Positions 43,601 through 56,140 of a DNA stretch of 64,000 bases are shown here, piece after piece. The first letter of the stretch is position 1. Each line of letters opens with the position of its first letter. Below the pieces are notes generated by a model. It was not told the DNA's origin. It ran no database searches and was given only the letters and a program-made list of their open reading frames with translations. Position numbers and translations under genes: made by a program. Source of the stretch: Toxonevra muliebris (Eukaryota; Arthropoda; Insecta; Diptera; Pallopteridae); contig OY829326.1 of NCBI GenBank assembly GCA_963691655.1, positions 10,838,878 to 10,902,877 of the forward strand, written 5' to 3'.

Positions 43601-44502
43601 ATGGGTCTCGAGAATTAGTAGAATTTTAAGAATAATTTAAGGTCGAACCCTGCATTCAAATTTTCTCTTTCTTATTTGGGATTTTCTTTATATCGACCCG
43701 AAACTTATGATTTGGTTTTTTTTTCTATCTGAGGATAGAACCCGTTGAACTGGGACTTGAGTCACGTATTTAAGAACTAAATCACCGAAATGATCCATTT
43801 TATTAGAACAATCCATTTGGACATTTTTTAAGAATTTAACCCCATCTGGGAATCGAACCTGAAGCAGATGGAACTCCAGTCAAGCACTCATCCACGAAGT
43901 AACCATTGTTGAACGTCGTCGAGCTGTTTCTGATTTAGATTAGCAGCTTCTGTGTAGGAGATTAATTTGACGCTAAAATGGCAGTATCGTGTGGATAAGT
44001 AGCTATAGTAACACCATCAGTTTCAGGCAAGTCGCAGGTTAAAATCGAATAAAGAGCAGAACCCAGAACACTGCCCTGTGGTACTCCGGCTTTCACTTGA
44101 CATTTGGCTGATGTTTCATCATTTACTTTGACATAGAACTTTAAGACCAAATAAAATGGAGCTGGAAGTAAATTTTTTAATTTGTATAACAGCCCTTGAT
44201 GCCAAACTTTTTCGCACGCTTCTTGAATGTCCAAAAATATGGCAGAGCAATATTTTTTGCGTTCCAGAAAGTCAGTGGCAATATCGATGCTATTGCTCGG
44301 GTGTACCGTGCTTATGACGATTGGTGATTCGGAAGTATATTCTTATTTTCTTGTATTATTAGCAATCTACTACTTGGAATATTTTCGAGAATATTGCCAG
44401 CAAACTTATAGGTCTATATGAGGGCACTGAGTTTTCAGATTTATTTGGTTTAGGTATCATTATTATTTCAGCACATTTCCATAGAGAAGGAAAGTGGTTT
44501 AA
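43601..44502 (-). mobile_element. Chimeric non-LTR repeat, copy 2 (longer RT relic)
   Basis: Minus-strand counterpart of 5828-6598. It holds the same RT text (VPQGSVLGSALYSILTCDLP, TIATYPHDTAILASN), the same stop after ILASN, the same B-box-like string (43849-43859) and the same tail. It extends further 5' (up to about 44502) and there shows earlier RT blocks: LWKCAEIIMIPKPNK and SYRPISLLAIFSKIF. An internal deletion joins KIF to the NKNILPNHQ block. It is in inverted orientation to copy 1, 38 kb away. Confidence 0.8.
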
Positions 44503-44784
44503 TGAGCAAGATTATTCATTATTCTTATAATTGAAAGTAAATCGTAATAACTAATAACAATAACAACAATAACTGATTATGTTCACCTTTTTGCCTGTTT
44601 AAGTTATTAAATTTTTAAGTGTTTGAAAATCTTTGGGGGGGGGGGGAATTCCCCCCTTTTAACCCCCTTGTATCCGCCCCTGCTTATAGGGACATATTAG
44701 TTTAAACAAATTATCTGTGTATGAGCTGCTTAGTTTTCGACAGAGGATCACAGCGTTCTTTTGGGTTATACCTTTCCTTCTCAT

Positions 44785-45856
44785 CAGGGCCGTAGCCAGA
44801 AATTTTTTCGGGGGGGGGGGGGAGGGGGTATGGGGTTTCATTCGAGGAAAATATTCATAAATAATTTTTATCAAACTGATTTTTAAATATAATAAATTAA
44901 ATCGATGATACATTTGATGGACCCTACAAAATTAAAATTTTAGGAAATTTTTTTTTAATCTTAACCTCAAAAAAATGGTCAAAAGTGACAAAAAATTCAC
45001 AGAATAATCAAATTAAATTTTTTCAAATAATCAATGTGCATTCTATTGCATTTTTTTTATCGTGAGGGACATAATTTCATTAACTCATTGACTTCCCACT
45101 ACTGATGATGTACCCAACCTCAAAAAAATTACCAAAAAAAGTAGAGGCTCATTTTTTTCAAATGATCATCATTGGGAATTTGAGCCATTATCAATGATAA
45201 GGAACCCGGATGAGGTTGGCTTATATTCCCTAAATTCGTGAAGTCATAGCATTGAAAAAGATCTTTCTAGTCTTGGTGCCTCAGCAATAATGCGTTAAAA
45301 AATTAAATATACTTTAAGATTGCCTCCTAAAACTGCATGTGTTTTGCTAATAAGATGGAGCTTTTGCAAAAGAATTTTTCACGTTGAACACGAATCTGAC
45401 GTCAAAAACTTCCCATCACGTCACGTTTCAGGAAAAAAAATGGGGTTCAAGCAAGTCTAATTTTACAAGGATCCGATATTTTTTTCTATTTTTATTAATT
45501 TTTAAACTTTTCAAACTGATTCAGGACGAAACTTTAAATCAAAAAGAGCTACTGACCTAGAAAAACTATGAATTCAGGAGTGCTCAGTATCACCTTCTCT
45601 TTTTGAATCCGTAGTCAAACCTCATGTCGAAGAAAACAAAGCGGATTTGATTGCTTAGTGTAACTAAGATTTCAAATTTATTTTTTATATTAGACTTTTT
45701 AGAAAAAAAAAAACCGATGGAAGTAAAAAATATCGTTAAATAGATTTTATTTTGACTTTTTTTCCATCCATTGGCAATTAATCTCAAAAATTAGAATAAT
45801 GTTTCCACATTTCGGGGGGTCAGAACCCCCGAAACCACCCCCTAAATACGGCCTTG
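44785..45856. mobile_element. hAT-type element 2 (8-bp TSD CTTCTCAT)
   Basis: The left end is CAGGGCCGTAGCCAG; the right end inverted is CAAGGCCGTATTTAG. CTTCTCAT flanks both (44777-44784 and 45857-45864), a perfect 8-bp duplication. G-runs follow the left end and precede the right one in inverse (CCCCC). It contains a module (about 45345-45430) shared with the left arm of the foldback at 37025. No transposase gene. Confidence 0.88.
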
Positions 45857-45864
45857 CTTCTCAT

Positions 45865-48800
45865 GTTTGTTTGTCGGAAAAAGTGCGGAAAATGTCTCCT
45901 CTTATCATTTTTAAGGAAGCTAGAAATTGGTGCGACAACGACCCTGGAGATTATGGATTTGATTGCCACCACTAGATTTGTCGATAAAGATTTTTACTTT
46001 TGAACTAACTATTCTATATTTGGCGGTAGTTCTGTATGCAATTTTACATAATGTTGGCAACTCTTTTTATGTTTTCTTGCCACAAAAACGCGTTGTCATT
46101 TTTCTTGTTTTTTTTTTTTTGTTTTTTTTTTTGTTTTTTGTTTCGTAGCAACAAAAGAAAATGTTTTTAATTGTGATTTTTGTTTTTGCATGTGACAATG
46201 TAATAATCAACACAGACATAACAAATGTAAAAAACAAAAAAATATTCTTGTCATTAAATTACAATAGCAAAATGTGTAAAGTCACAAAAAACATGAGCAT
46301 AAGCAAAAATTGTATTAAAAAAAAGAAAAAAGTAGTACATAACATAAGGAACTAATGCTTAGTTTATGTAACTGCAAAAACGTTACTGTAGTCGTGGGAA
46401 ATATTAGACGCGTTTTTTTCATATGGTATTAAGCGAACTCAAAACCAACAAACAATAACAAGTTACAAACGTAATATTTGACACTGACATTTAATGTCAA
46501 TTGCGTCTGCGTCTTGAGTTTCGGAGGAAAACAACTGTAATTATTGTAGTTGGGTATGTACTTGAAAATTTTGACATTATATACGATATTATAGTAACAG
46601 ATACACCACGTGTTTGTCGGTATGTATCTTTTCAATTAAGTTTATGAAGATAATTTTTGCAATTCGTTTTTAACTTCTTTTATTACTTAAATATATTTTC
46701 ATTAACGTCGTTTTTGAGAGCAACTTACTACATACATATATATACAATACTCTTTGTCATACTCATACTCCGATTTAGTGTGAGCTGAGCGTTCATTCAA
46801 TTATTATGCTGACTCACAATTGGTACTTGAACTCGAAAACCGCATCCATCCAGCCATACATACTTGTACCTTACCTACTGACAATCAGTAGATACGAAAA
46901 TTTTTTTGGTTTGAAAGCGGCAAAACTTGAATGTCGGCGGTTATTGTTATTGTTTTTTTTTTTTGTCACTTTTGTTGCTGGCGATTTTTAATGCCACATA
47001 AAGTTCGCTCAAATTGCTGCGGCTGCGCACAAACTGATATTTTTTATTTTATTTTTGTTGTTATTTTTAATGGCCAAGTGTCATTTTGACATTTTGGCAT
47101 TTGTGTTTTCTTCTCTCTTTTTAATATTTATTTATTTATTTTCAAGATACAAGCATTAAAAATAATATCCATAATTTAAAAGTAACTAAATAAATGCGGT
47201 AAAATTATTGCATAACAAAATTTTAAGGATTTTGTTTTTTTTTTGTTTTGTTGTTATTTTGTGACTTATGAATTATGGTGTGGGGAGGGGTTAAAAAAAG
47301 GTTCATTTTGCAATTTGATAATTTTTTGCGGAGAGAAATATTTTTTCAAGTATGTAATAGAAAAATATTGGAGGAAATGTTTGATGTAATTTGTTCACGA
47401 CAGTGTTGCCAGGTTTAAGGTTCTTATGTACTCCAGTTAAGGAGATAAATGACAAAAATCTGAAATCAAAGGCATTTCAAACCCTTCAAGTGCAATCATA
47501 GCGATTAATCAGTTTGTACTTAAAAAGTTGCCTGCTGGTTGCTCGTAGGACACTTTTTCCTTGTCATAACCTGATACGACATAAAATATAGGAGCTATGA
47601 TTCTTAGGAAGCATGGTAGGAACCTGGCATATATCGTAAACCTTAGGCCATCGTAACAAATTTTTTTCCAAAGTTAGAACTCTACAGAAAGACTTTCAGT
47701 TAGCTTAAAATTAGTACCAGGTAACCGATGTTATTTTCAAAATAGGATCCAGATATGAACAAATTAAATCCATAAGGCATAATAATATAAACTATAAGAT
47801 CTTTATTCTTTATGAATCTGAACGATGCACTTTTCTTTGTAATTTGGTTGTCTCCCTTGAGCCATTCCAGCAATGAAGTTACACTGCATCTTTCCCCTTC
47901 AAAAGTCTGAATGAATTTGTAAACTTTTCAGTGAAACATAAGTATAGTACTTCTGATATTTTCTTCACTTTCATGCACATGTTGGTATCTTCAAGTATAA
48001 AAAATATTATTGACAAGCAAAAGTGAAGCTTTTCATTGTTGTTTCGTAGACAAAGAAATTGTTAATTTTTTTTTTGTCTGGTAGCAGAAAATCCGCAAAT
48101 GACAACGGCAATTTTAAAAGCTGGCGGCGGTTATAGTACTAGAAGATTCCTATTCTCCCTTCTACAAATTAAAACAAATACCCAAAAACAAGCAATAGCA
48201 ATAAGCGTTTGCTTCAAAGAGGTAAAATTGCCAATATCAGTCGCAAATGCTTTTGTTTTTGTAGCATTTTGTGTTGCCACATACGGCATTGAATTGTCAG
48301 AGTTTGAAGTTGAATATGGCACGTCTCCTTATAGTCAACATCGTCGGGCGTGCGTGCATCTCATGCTCTTTTAGGATCCTTAGGGAAACATAAAAGTTTG
48401 AAAATTCAATTTTCATTATGTTTTTTATTGTTTTGTTTCATGTTAAATGCTTTGTCTGCAGCATGCTCACTTGCCATCATCATTTGCAGCATTCTTTGTG
48501 AAAATATGCTTTATATTTTTGCTTGTAGATACCAGAACCGGAAAAAGTTTAATCAACTTTCTTTGTCTACTAGTTTTGGAGTAGCAGCTCAATTACAGCA
48601 AAGTCTGTTGCCATTTGCCTTTGTTTTCTGCATAAAAATGCATCTTTAAATTTTAAAATATTTTCACTACACATTTAATTTTCTTGACGTTATCTTACAA
48701 GCAAACAAATTTCTTTCTTTCCTTTCATTTCCCAATACTTTGCATTAAATGTTGCGTATCTTGAGGCAATTTAACTGCCATCAACTTCAGGCTGCTTCAT

Positions 48801-50116
48801 CACCATCACCTATCTTCTTCATTGATGATGATGATGAGTGTGTTTCGATTGCGCACACACTATGCCTACTTCATTTATATATTCACAGAGCTTGCGTGAT
48901 ATTTTTAATTATTCACCGAAAATTATTATCGATTTCATTTTAATTCAATTGCAAAAGCGTTTATTTTTTAAAATATATTTTTGCTTGAGGCAGACATAAA
49001 TATAAAACAGTGGCAGGCTTAAGGGTTTTTAAGAGAAAAAAGATGCAGCTAAAATATATTCCAGAAAAATTAACTGAGCATCAGCATCAAGCTGAGATCC
49101 AAATAACCAATTCTGAATTAGCAAAACTAAAAATCGTTAAAATGCATCAGTTTCAAAAGTTGAAAAAATTGAAAAGTCAAGTCAAGAAGAAGAGAAAATT
49201 CTTATTGGCTTCATTCGTTAAAAAGCTCAAAGATTCCATAATATTTTGACTAGATTCAGTTTCTTTACATTATGCCGGGGCAATACTAAAATATTTAGTG
49301 TTTTTCTTCATAATCCAACCAATGATAATTTTTGGAAATATTGATCAAAAAGAAAAATAAATCATATTTGTCTATCTATCATATTAAAAAAAAAATGCTC
49401 TCCCTTTTGCACCGCCACTGCACACACTAACAATTAAATCATCATCTCATCACTTTTGTTTACAAAACTTTCCAATTTTCGATCGTGCTGTTGCTGTTGG
49501 CAACTCTACCAACTACTTACAGTAAGTTGCTGCTATTCGTGCGGACTTCCTTTAAATCTTTTGTGCTAATTTAGCGTAAATATGCCATAAATGCAACACC
49601 AGTAAATAGCGTTGCTGATATGCGTTAAAAATGTTGCATAATTAACGTGTAGTTACCACAAATGCACACAATTTTAGCAACAAACTAACTAAAAAAAAAA
49701 GTAGTAACAATCTAAAAAAAAAGTTGTAAAAACTTCGTGCTTGGTTTCATTTTCATTGCTGTGCAGCTGAGTGTGTCATGTTTCATATACGTAGAGTGTG
49801 ACTACACCTTGTTGGATAACTATATAGACACTTACTAATTAATTAGTAAATGGTTTTAGGAAAATGTGCTTACGATGTGAGGTTCATAGGAAAATTTTGC
49901 TTAAGTCCACAATATATTTTTCTGTTCCAATCTTATTCAGGCAAGGGTCGATTCAGTTGTTCTAAGAGAAGCCCAAATTTTTTTGGCCAATTCATTTTGT
50001 AGACAGACTCTTGTTTGACTGAGCGTTTTCAGTTATGTCTACATAAAACTTCATCTTTGATACCATTACTTACATCACCGTTCACCTTTAACGTCCATAG
50101 ATGCGGATCATTAGTC
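45865..50116. other. AT-rich noncoding stretch
   Basis: Poly-T-rich (46105-46140, 46955-46966), with short frames lacking domains. A lysine-rich 79-codon frame at 49010-49249 has no ATG start context or homology that I recognise. CAGTGTTGCCAGG at about 47400 looks like a lone hAT-type end. Confidence 0.45.
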
Positions 50117-50627
50117 GCTCTTACCAGGGCTTTGGAGCAACCAAATTTTGGGGTTGCACCGCTCCAGCTCCACTCCGCCCTCTTAAGTATAGCTCCGACT
50201 CGTTTATGTGTATCGCTACCTTAATTTGCTAAAGCCCTAACACCCATTTTCCGAATTTTACAGAAAAAGCAAAAGTTATTTTGATATTTGGAGTACTGCT
50301 TCTAGAACTTGTAATTTGAGTTGAAGAAAGAGATCGTAAATTTTCGGTGTATATCTTCAAACTTTTCGATACAGATGAAAGTGAGCACGACTTATCATAA
50401 TCCACCAAAAACTCGATATTGAAAAATTTGATGTATGGTGACCAATTCTGGGAAGTTCCGAAAATACTCTTTATTTGGCTCAAAACTCGACATGTTTACC
50501 ATACGAAAAAATATAATGCTAAGTTGTACCACAACTATATCGTTTTGAAGGCTGTTGTCATAGCAATAGAACCAGTTAAGTTATTCTTAGTGACATCTTT
50601 AAAAAAAATTAGGAATTATTAACACAC

Positions 50628-50776
50628 AGCCCTATTCACGATATGATGTAAACGGTCTTGAGTCATTGCAAATGCAAATTTTTATTGCATATCGCATATA
50701 TTTGTTATTGTGATAGCAGAACTATTTTGCATTTGCAATGATGCAAGACCATTTGCACGAAATCGTGAATAGAGCT
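50628..50776. mobile_element. Small hairpin MITE inside hAT element 3
   Basis: AGCCCTATTCACGATATGAT at the left corresponds to the inverse of the right end, AGCTCTATTCACGATTTCGT; the arms continue through GGTCTTG and TCATTGCAAATGCAAA. At 149 bp it can fold almost completely. Confidence 0.65.
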
Positions 50777-50800
50777 ATTGTAATTAAAATTGTACATTTC

Positions 50801-50942
50801 ATTACTGCAATGGAAATGGCACTACTCAGTTCAAATCCCTTGCAATGAATTAGTAATTAATCAATAAATGTAATGAATTTATTTTAGTACTAATTCATTT
50901 CAATGGATTTGAACTCAGCATTGCCATTTGCATTGATTAATG
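50801..50942. repeat. Second hairpin inside hAT element 3
   Basis: The arms share AAATGGCA, CTCAGTTCAAATCC (right arm CTGAGTTCAAATCC when inverted) and AATGAATTAGTA. Each arm is about 55 bp, with an AT-rich loop near 50860-50888. Confidence 0.6.
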
Positions 50943-51160
50943 GAGATGGTAATGGGAAAACTTCATTGCCTGTAATTGTAATAGTGTGCAAGTTTTCAAA
51001 TATAATGTCAAGCAACAATAGTTGGAAAAATTATGAATCGGAGCAGCGGTGCGGTTAAACTTTCATTGCTCCAGCTCCAAGCTCTAGCTCCAGTCAAAAC
51101 AGTGTGCTCCACAGCTCCTTGCTCCAGCTCCGCGCTCCGCTCCAAAGCCTTGGCTCTTAC

Positions 51161-53069
51161 AGTTTCGATTCGATCTTCTAACCACCGAGTCTGAGAGAGT
51201 TCTTCAGTGTATTATCAAAGTGGGTGCATTGTTATGCAATGAACTGTGTATAAATTCAATTTAAAGCACAAAATTGTAGGCGAGATGTGTTGCAATTAAT
51301 ACATCTATGTATATAACTATTTTAACACACACATATTTAATTTTATGAAATAAGAAAAATACTTTTGCTTTCGAACGCTTAAATGAAAAATGTAGTTAAC
51401 TTTTACAATAACATTTTTAACTTATTCAATAAAACAAAAAAAAAAATATTACAAGCTCTCTTCATTACGTATTTTCTTGTATATTTCCAGTGATTTTTGC
51501 AATCACCACCAAGTCAGAAAGTAGAAAATGCTGACCTAACCACACCTGCACGTCCACAGTTTCACCACATTGCATGTTCGTATGTATGTGTTCATTGTAC
51601 ACAAAATTGACCCGATTTGCTTTAATTGCGGCACACTTTGACCTTTTTTCTCTCCTTATAATTTCCACCTACTATTTATCAACTATTACTACCAATCATT
51701 GCAATTTTCATTTCAATTAAGTTTTAATGAAGATAAACAATTCGTGTGGTTTTTAAATCCCAACCTCAAGTCCGCTCCAATCGCTTCTTATGCTATACTG
51801 TGTTTGTGCTGGGAGTGTTTTTCTACAAGAAATCATTTTCTTTTCCTTTTACTTTTATATTATTGAGGCCATGTTTGCACTATGACCTTATAAAATTTGG
51901 GGCTCTTCTTTAACAACAGCAATTTTCTCATTATTTCTGTGTGTGTAAAATGGTTTCTTATTTAATTTTTTTTTTTTATTATCAATTTTAATCGCAAAAT
52001 TTTCTACTTAACTTTCAAGATTATATAGCAGTGATAAATGTGATTGAGTGAGTAAATGCTTTTTGAATCAATGTGTGTCTGTATATTTATTAATTTGTAA
52101 AAATCAAAACTTAAGTGGAAAATCAACGAAGATTCTTTAGATACTGACAAAAAAGAAAATTTCTTGTGATTAGTAAATGAAAAATTGCTGTTGATGGGAG
52201 CACGTTCTCTAAAGAATGTAACAATGTTGTGTAAAGACAAAAAAAAAAAAAAAAAAAAAAAACAACTGAAAGAACAACGAACATTGTTGATGGCGTTGCT
52301 GTTTTTGCAACATAGTTGCACGTGATTGCCACTCCTTCTTGATTTTTTTCTTCTTCATAATTTAAGTGAAATACGTAGATAGCAGTGAAAGAAAACTTCA
52401 ACATAAAAAATTTATATGTTCTAAGTTTGAAAGAAGCATTAATTATCTGTGTAGGCCGAGTATATATTATTTTTACCATCACCAAAAACATTTAGTACTA
52501 CGCCCATGCAGTAGCGGATTCAATGGGTGGTTGCTCTTCTCTCTCCTAGAAAATTAGAAATTCTATATTTCAATTAAAAAAAAATTGTTTTATAATATGC
52601 AGTTAAATATTCTTTAACTATTTGATTCTTAGATCAACTACAGCAAGAGTCCAAAGTTAAAATCCGCTACCTGGTTAGTCGTTGGGTTTTTCATACATAT
52701 TGAAAAAAATGTTTCATAAATTCCTGAACCTTTTATAAATTATTTTTAATCTTCGCCAAATTAAATTATTGAGTTTGTGTCTTATTTTATATTTTATAAT
52801 TCTGTGTAAAATTGTTTAATAAATAAATATCTATCTATGTCTGTTTAAAAAAAAAATGCTTTGGGACATAATTCATAGTACGAAAAAGAAAATTGTAGAA
52901 AACAAGGACATTAAGGATACATGTATCGTGACTTTCCAAATTGAGCAGTATAGTAAAAGACCTGATAGATGGCAGTATCAGATTTAATCCTCAGATTTTT
53001 TACCAGAATTAAATTTAATTGAAATGAAAAATTAACGGCACTGGCCCAAAAAAAAATTTAAATAAACTA
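51161..53069. other. AT-rich noncoding stretch
   Basis: Includes an uninterrupted A run at 52239-52262. No gene supported. Confidence 0.5.
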
Positions 53070-53427
53070 ATAGCGTTTTCTTTTCTCGATAAAATGTTCC
53101 ATTTTTTCTACACCGTGCGAGGGCTGTCAAATTTCGTGTTCTTTTCTGAAAAAGAGGCAGTCCAAGAGTTTCCAAAAGTATAATGTTCTTTTCTAAAAAA
53201 TGTTGCCTTCTGAGCGGGGAAAAATGTAACACTTTTGCACTCAATTAAATGACGGGGTGAGAATGTTGCCTTGCAAATAAGCTGATTCTGACAGAGTAGC
53301 ATTTTTATGTTCTTTTCTTGCACTAAAAAGGCAACATTTTGGCAGTGTTGTGGGCAACATTAAAAAATTGTTGCCATTGCACGAGGCAAAACAAATGCAA
53401 CATATTGTCAAGAAAAGAAAACGCTAT
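53070..53427. mobile_element. MITE with ATAGCGTTTTCTTTTCT ends
   Basis: The left end ATAGCGTTTTCTTTTCT is matched by the inverse of the right end. TA at 53071-53072 and 53425-53426 could be the target. TGTTCTTTTCT recurs inside at about 53138, 53183 and 53311, and TGTTGCC words occur in both orientations. Non-coding, 358 bp. Confidence 0.75.
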
Positions 53428-56140
53428 AATATAATATTCCTATTCTATACACCAACCGTAAATAAATTTGAGCTTGGCAACACTGGCTTGAAGTTCCCTC
53501 GCACAAGATCAGCTGTTATCGTATTCTCGTGCAAATTTGAAAATAAGCATCGAACACGCCCCTTATGATTTTATTATGAAAAAACTTAAAATTATTTTAC
53601 GCTGAGTGTGTCCCACAATTTTCTAAGCTTCAACTATTTGCACTTCACTGTCTCGCCTAACATGCAATTAAGTACAAAAACAAGTTTAGTTATTTCATTC
53701 TTGCTTTCCGCTAAATGCATTCTTTTGAAATTACCTTCTAATATATAGCAGCTTCACATTTAATGAAACAAGTATTTAATGCTACTGTGCAATTCTCATG
53801 ACGAAATGTGCAATGTGTTGATTAAAAATGTTTTTCTTGTATTATTAAAAAAAATAATTTCACTTTTCACGAGAAATTTTATCTTTTCTTTTAGTGTTAG
53901 CCAATAATGACATAATTTATTGTAAATGTCTAAGTAGTGGTAGTAGTTTCAAATTCATTTCACTCTACGCAATTCGCTACTAAGTACAACAACAACAACT
54001 TCTTCACATTTACTGTAGATATACTGTATAATCAATGAAATTTTTAGTGTTTTTCTTCTTTCGGTTTTTTCACTGCTTTAACCTAAATTTCATTTTCAAT
54101 ATAACTACAAGTTGTTTTGCATTTGTTGGTGGCTGTTATTGTTGTTGTTGTTGTTGCTGTTGCAAGCAATGAACATGATGCATGCATATCCTAAATTGCA
54201 ATTTACTTGGAATGCAACATTTGGAAATCGTGTCACGCAGTCGCAGTAAACAAGTTTTGTTTGTTTTTGTTGTTGCACTGCACATTGCTTGCATTTCTCG
54301 TTTACGCACTGACATTGCAACAGTGTCGTAGCATGTGAATTTGCCTACATATGTGTCGCCACAATTTTTTTTCTTCATTTTTATTTAAAAAATTTGCTCA
54401 AAATAAAAACTGGTAATGTTATACTTTAGCAAATGCTTACTATAACAAAAATTATTTATCAATTTTTGCAGTGTATATTTTTACTGCTGAAATTTTTTGT
54501 TTGCAAATTTTTACCATCGGAATTTCTTTTGGACCGCTCTGCAAATTTGAGGTTCACGTCCTTGTACTAGCTGTCTGCATGTGATAACTACTCCAAAAGA
54601 CATCATAGCATTTCTAATGTGAGGTAAACGTTTTATGCGAGCATTCGTGGCCCGGTTTCCAATATTTTTTATTACCAATAACGTGATGAATAAATGCAGA
54701 AAATCAAATAATATATAAATGCCCTGCGTGGTTCCTGATCAATTTTGTGAGTCATTTTATAAATATCTAGGCTCAATATTTTATACTTTTGGGGCATAAT
54801 TTACAGGTTTAAATTGATTTTTAGGGGTTACCTATATTCGGCAAAATTGTAGCCAGGTAAAAAAAGAACATGTTTATTGTTTACACTTAAACGAATTTGC
54901 ATTAAGTCTCAAATCCCATACCCTGTGCTAACTTTTTGCTGCTGCAGTGCTCTGCAATATTGTAGATTTGTTTTAGAAACTTAAAAAAAATCACTTTTTT
55001 GACCTTAAGTAGCAAAACGTATTGGCAATATTATAAAGTGGGCCTAGCGCTGTTAGAAACCGTTGAGAGATTTGGATTCATATTTTTTGTGTCGCACCTT
55101 ATCATAACGTTGGGACAATGTTATGATAAATCCCAACGGACCTTATGACTAATCCGGTTATTAACACATAAAAACCGCCATAAGATCTGAACCAATCCAA
55201 AAATCGCTTTGTAAATGGTTTTAAACGAAGCATAATAATATATTCTTGGAATAAATTTTCGGTTCAGGGTACCTTACCTTGGCCGAAATATAAACAATTT
55301 TCAATCAAATATCAAAAAGATCCCCAGGGGTCTTACCACTAATCTGAGGGTTAAGTATAAGTATTCATAATAGTTTCTTTTATTCAGTAAACCACGCTAA
55401 ATTAAGTTCTCATTTTAATTGCTTTGAAAATTCTATTTATTCACATAAAAATGTACTGAAATTTGAACAATAAAATGAATTGGCTGGCAATTTCAAAATT
55501 TTGCTAATGCATTAAAAAAATGATCTGATAAAGTTTGTCTTATTAAATTAACTATTTGACGATTACATTAATTTGGGGTTTTGGCTTCTTAGTTCGTCTA
55601 TCCACGAACAAAATTAATGCTCCATATTACTCTAAATACAATTGCAAAAGACAACTGAAAGCGAACAGCTGTTAAGTGACCACGTTTCGCATAAGCACAA
55701 TTGCAGCTGTTGATGGTAATCAGGTTCAATTTTTTATTTAGAGAGAACTATTTTTTCTCTATAAATAAATTATTTTGTAATAAAAACTAATTCTAGAATT
55801 TTTAAAAGTGTGCAAATATATAATAAATCATTTGTTCATTGAAATCAAAATTATTAAATGCAACCCTGTCACGTAATCGTTCGACGAAAAAAAAAAAAAA
55901 AATCTAAATCGACGAAAATCCGACGGCGGAAACCCATTTATGTTGCAACTTTGCCATCTAATACGTTGATATGCATTTTCATTTTGGCAGTGAATACCCG
56001 TTGGCGAATTTTCCGTCGTTCGTCGCAATTGTATTTAGGACATAATTCTCTCATTGTTCTCATGATCTTGGCAACTGTTGCCAGCGCACACATAACAGAG
56101 GCGCCAGATGAAGCTAGGCAGGCAAGACCGATCATCGGTT
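53428..56140. other. AT-rich noncoding stretch with small palindromes
   Basis: A TTG microsatellite at about 54136-54163, interleaved inverted repeats at 55099-55138, and TGGCAACTGTTGCCA (perfect palindrome) at about 56069-56083. The 95-codon frame at 55858-56142 begins in an A/K-rich tract and has no recognised domain. Confidence 0.45.
55099..55138. repeat. Interleaved inverted repeats
   Basis: TTATCATAAC (55099-55108) pairs with GTTATGATAA (55120-55129), and CGTTGGGA (55108-55115), in the loop of that hairpin, pairs with TCCCAACG (55131-55138). If transcribed, this could form an H-type pseudoknot; it may also be a local inverted duplication. Confidence 0.6.

Larger units (their letters stand above)
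50125..51152. mobile_element. hAT-type element 3 (8-bp TSD GCTCTTAC)
   Basis: The left end CAGGGCTTTGGAGC and the right end inverted CAAGGCTTTGGAGC match at 13 of 14. GCTCTTAC flanks at 50117-50124 and 51153-51160. Sub-terminal GCTCCAGCTCC words repeat near both ends. Two hairpins lie inside (50628-50776 and 50801-50942). No transposase. Confidence 0.88.

Noticed and set aside
44640..44690. G-run/C-run with a CAGGGGCGGATAC-like end (inverted)
   Set aside because: Looks like a single hAT-type end; no partner end or convincing 8-bp duplication was found (CTTATAGG at about 44405 is likely chance).
47400..47415. CAGTGTTGCCAGG, hAT-like end
   Set aside because: No inverted partner with an 8-bp duplication could be found.
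49010..49249. Lysine-rich 79-codon frame
   Set aside because: Opens with GTG, not ATG; composition follows A-richness; no homology or splice context.
52123..52491. 122-codon minus-strand frame
   Set aside because: Runs through the 24-base A tract (poly-Phe) and lacks any domain.
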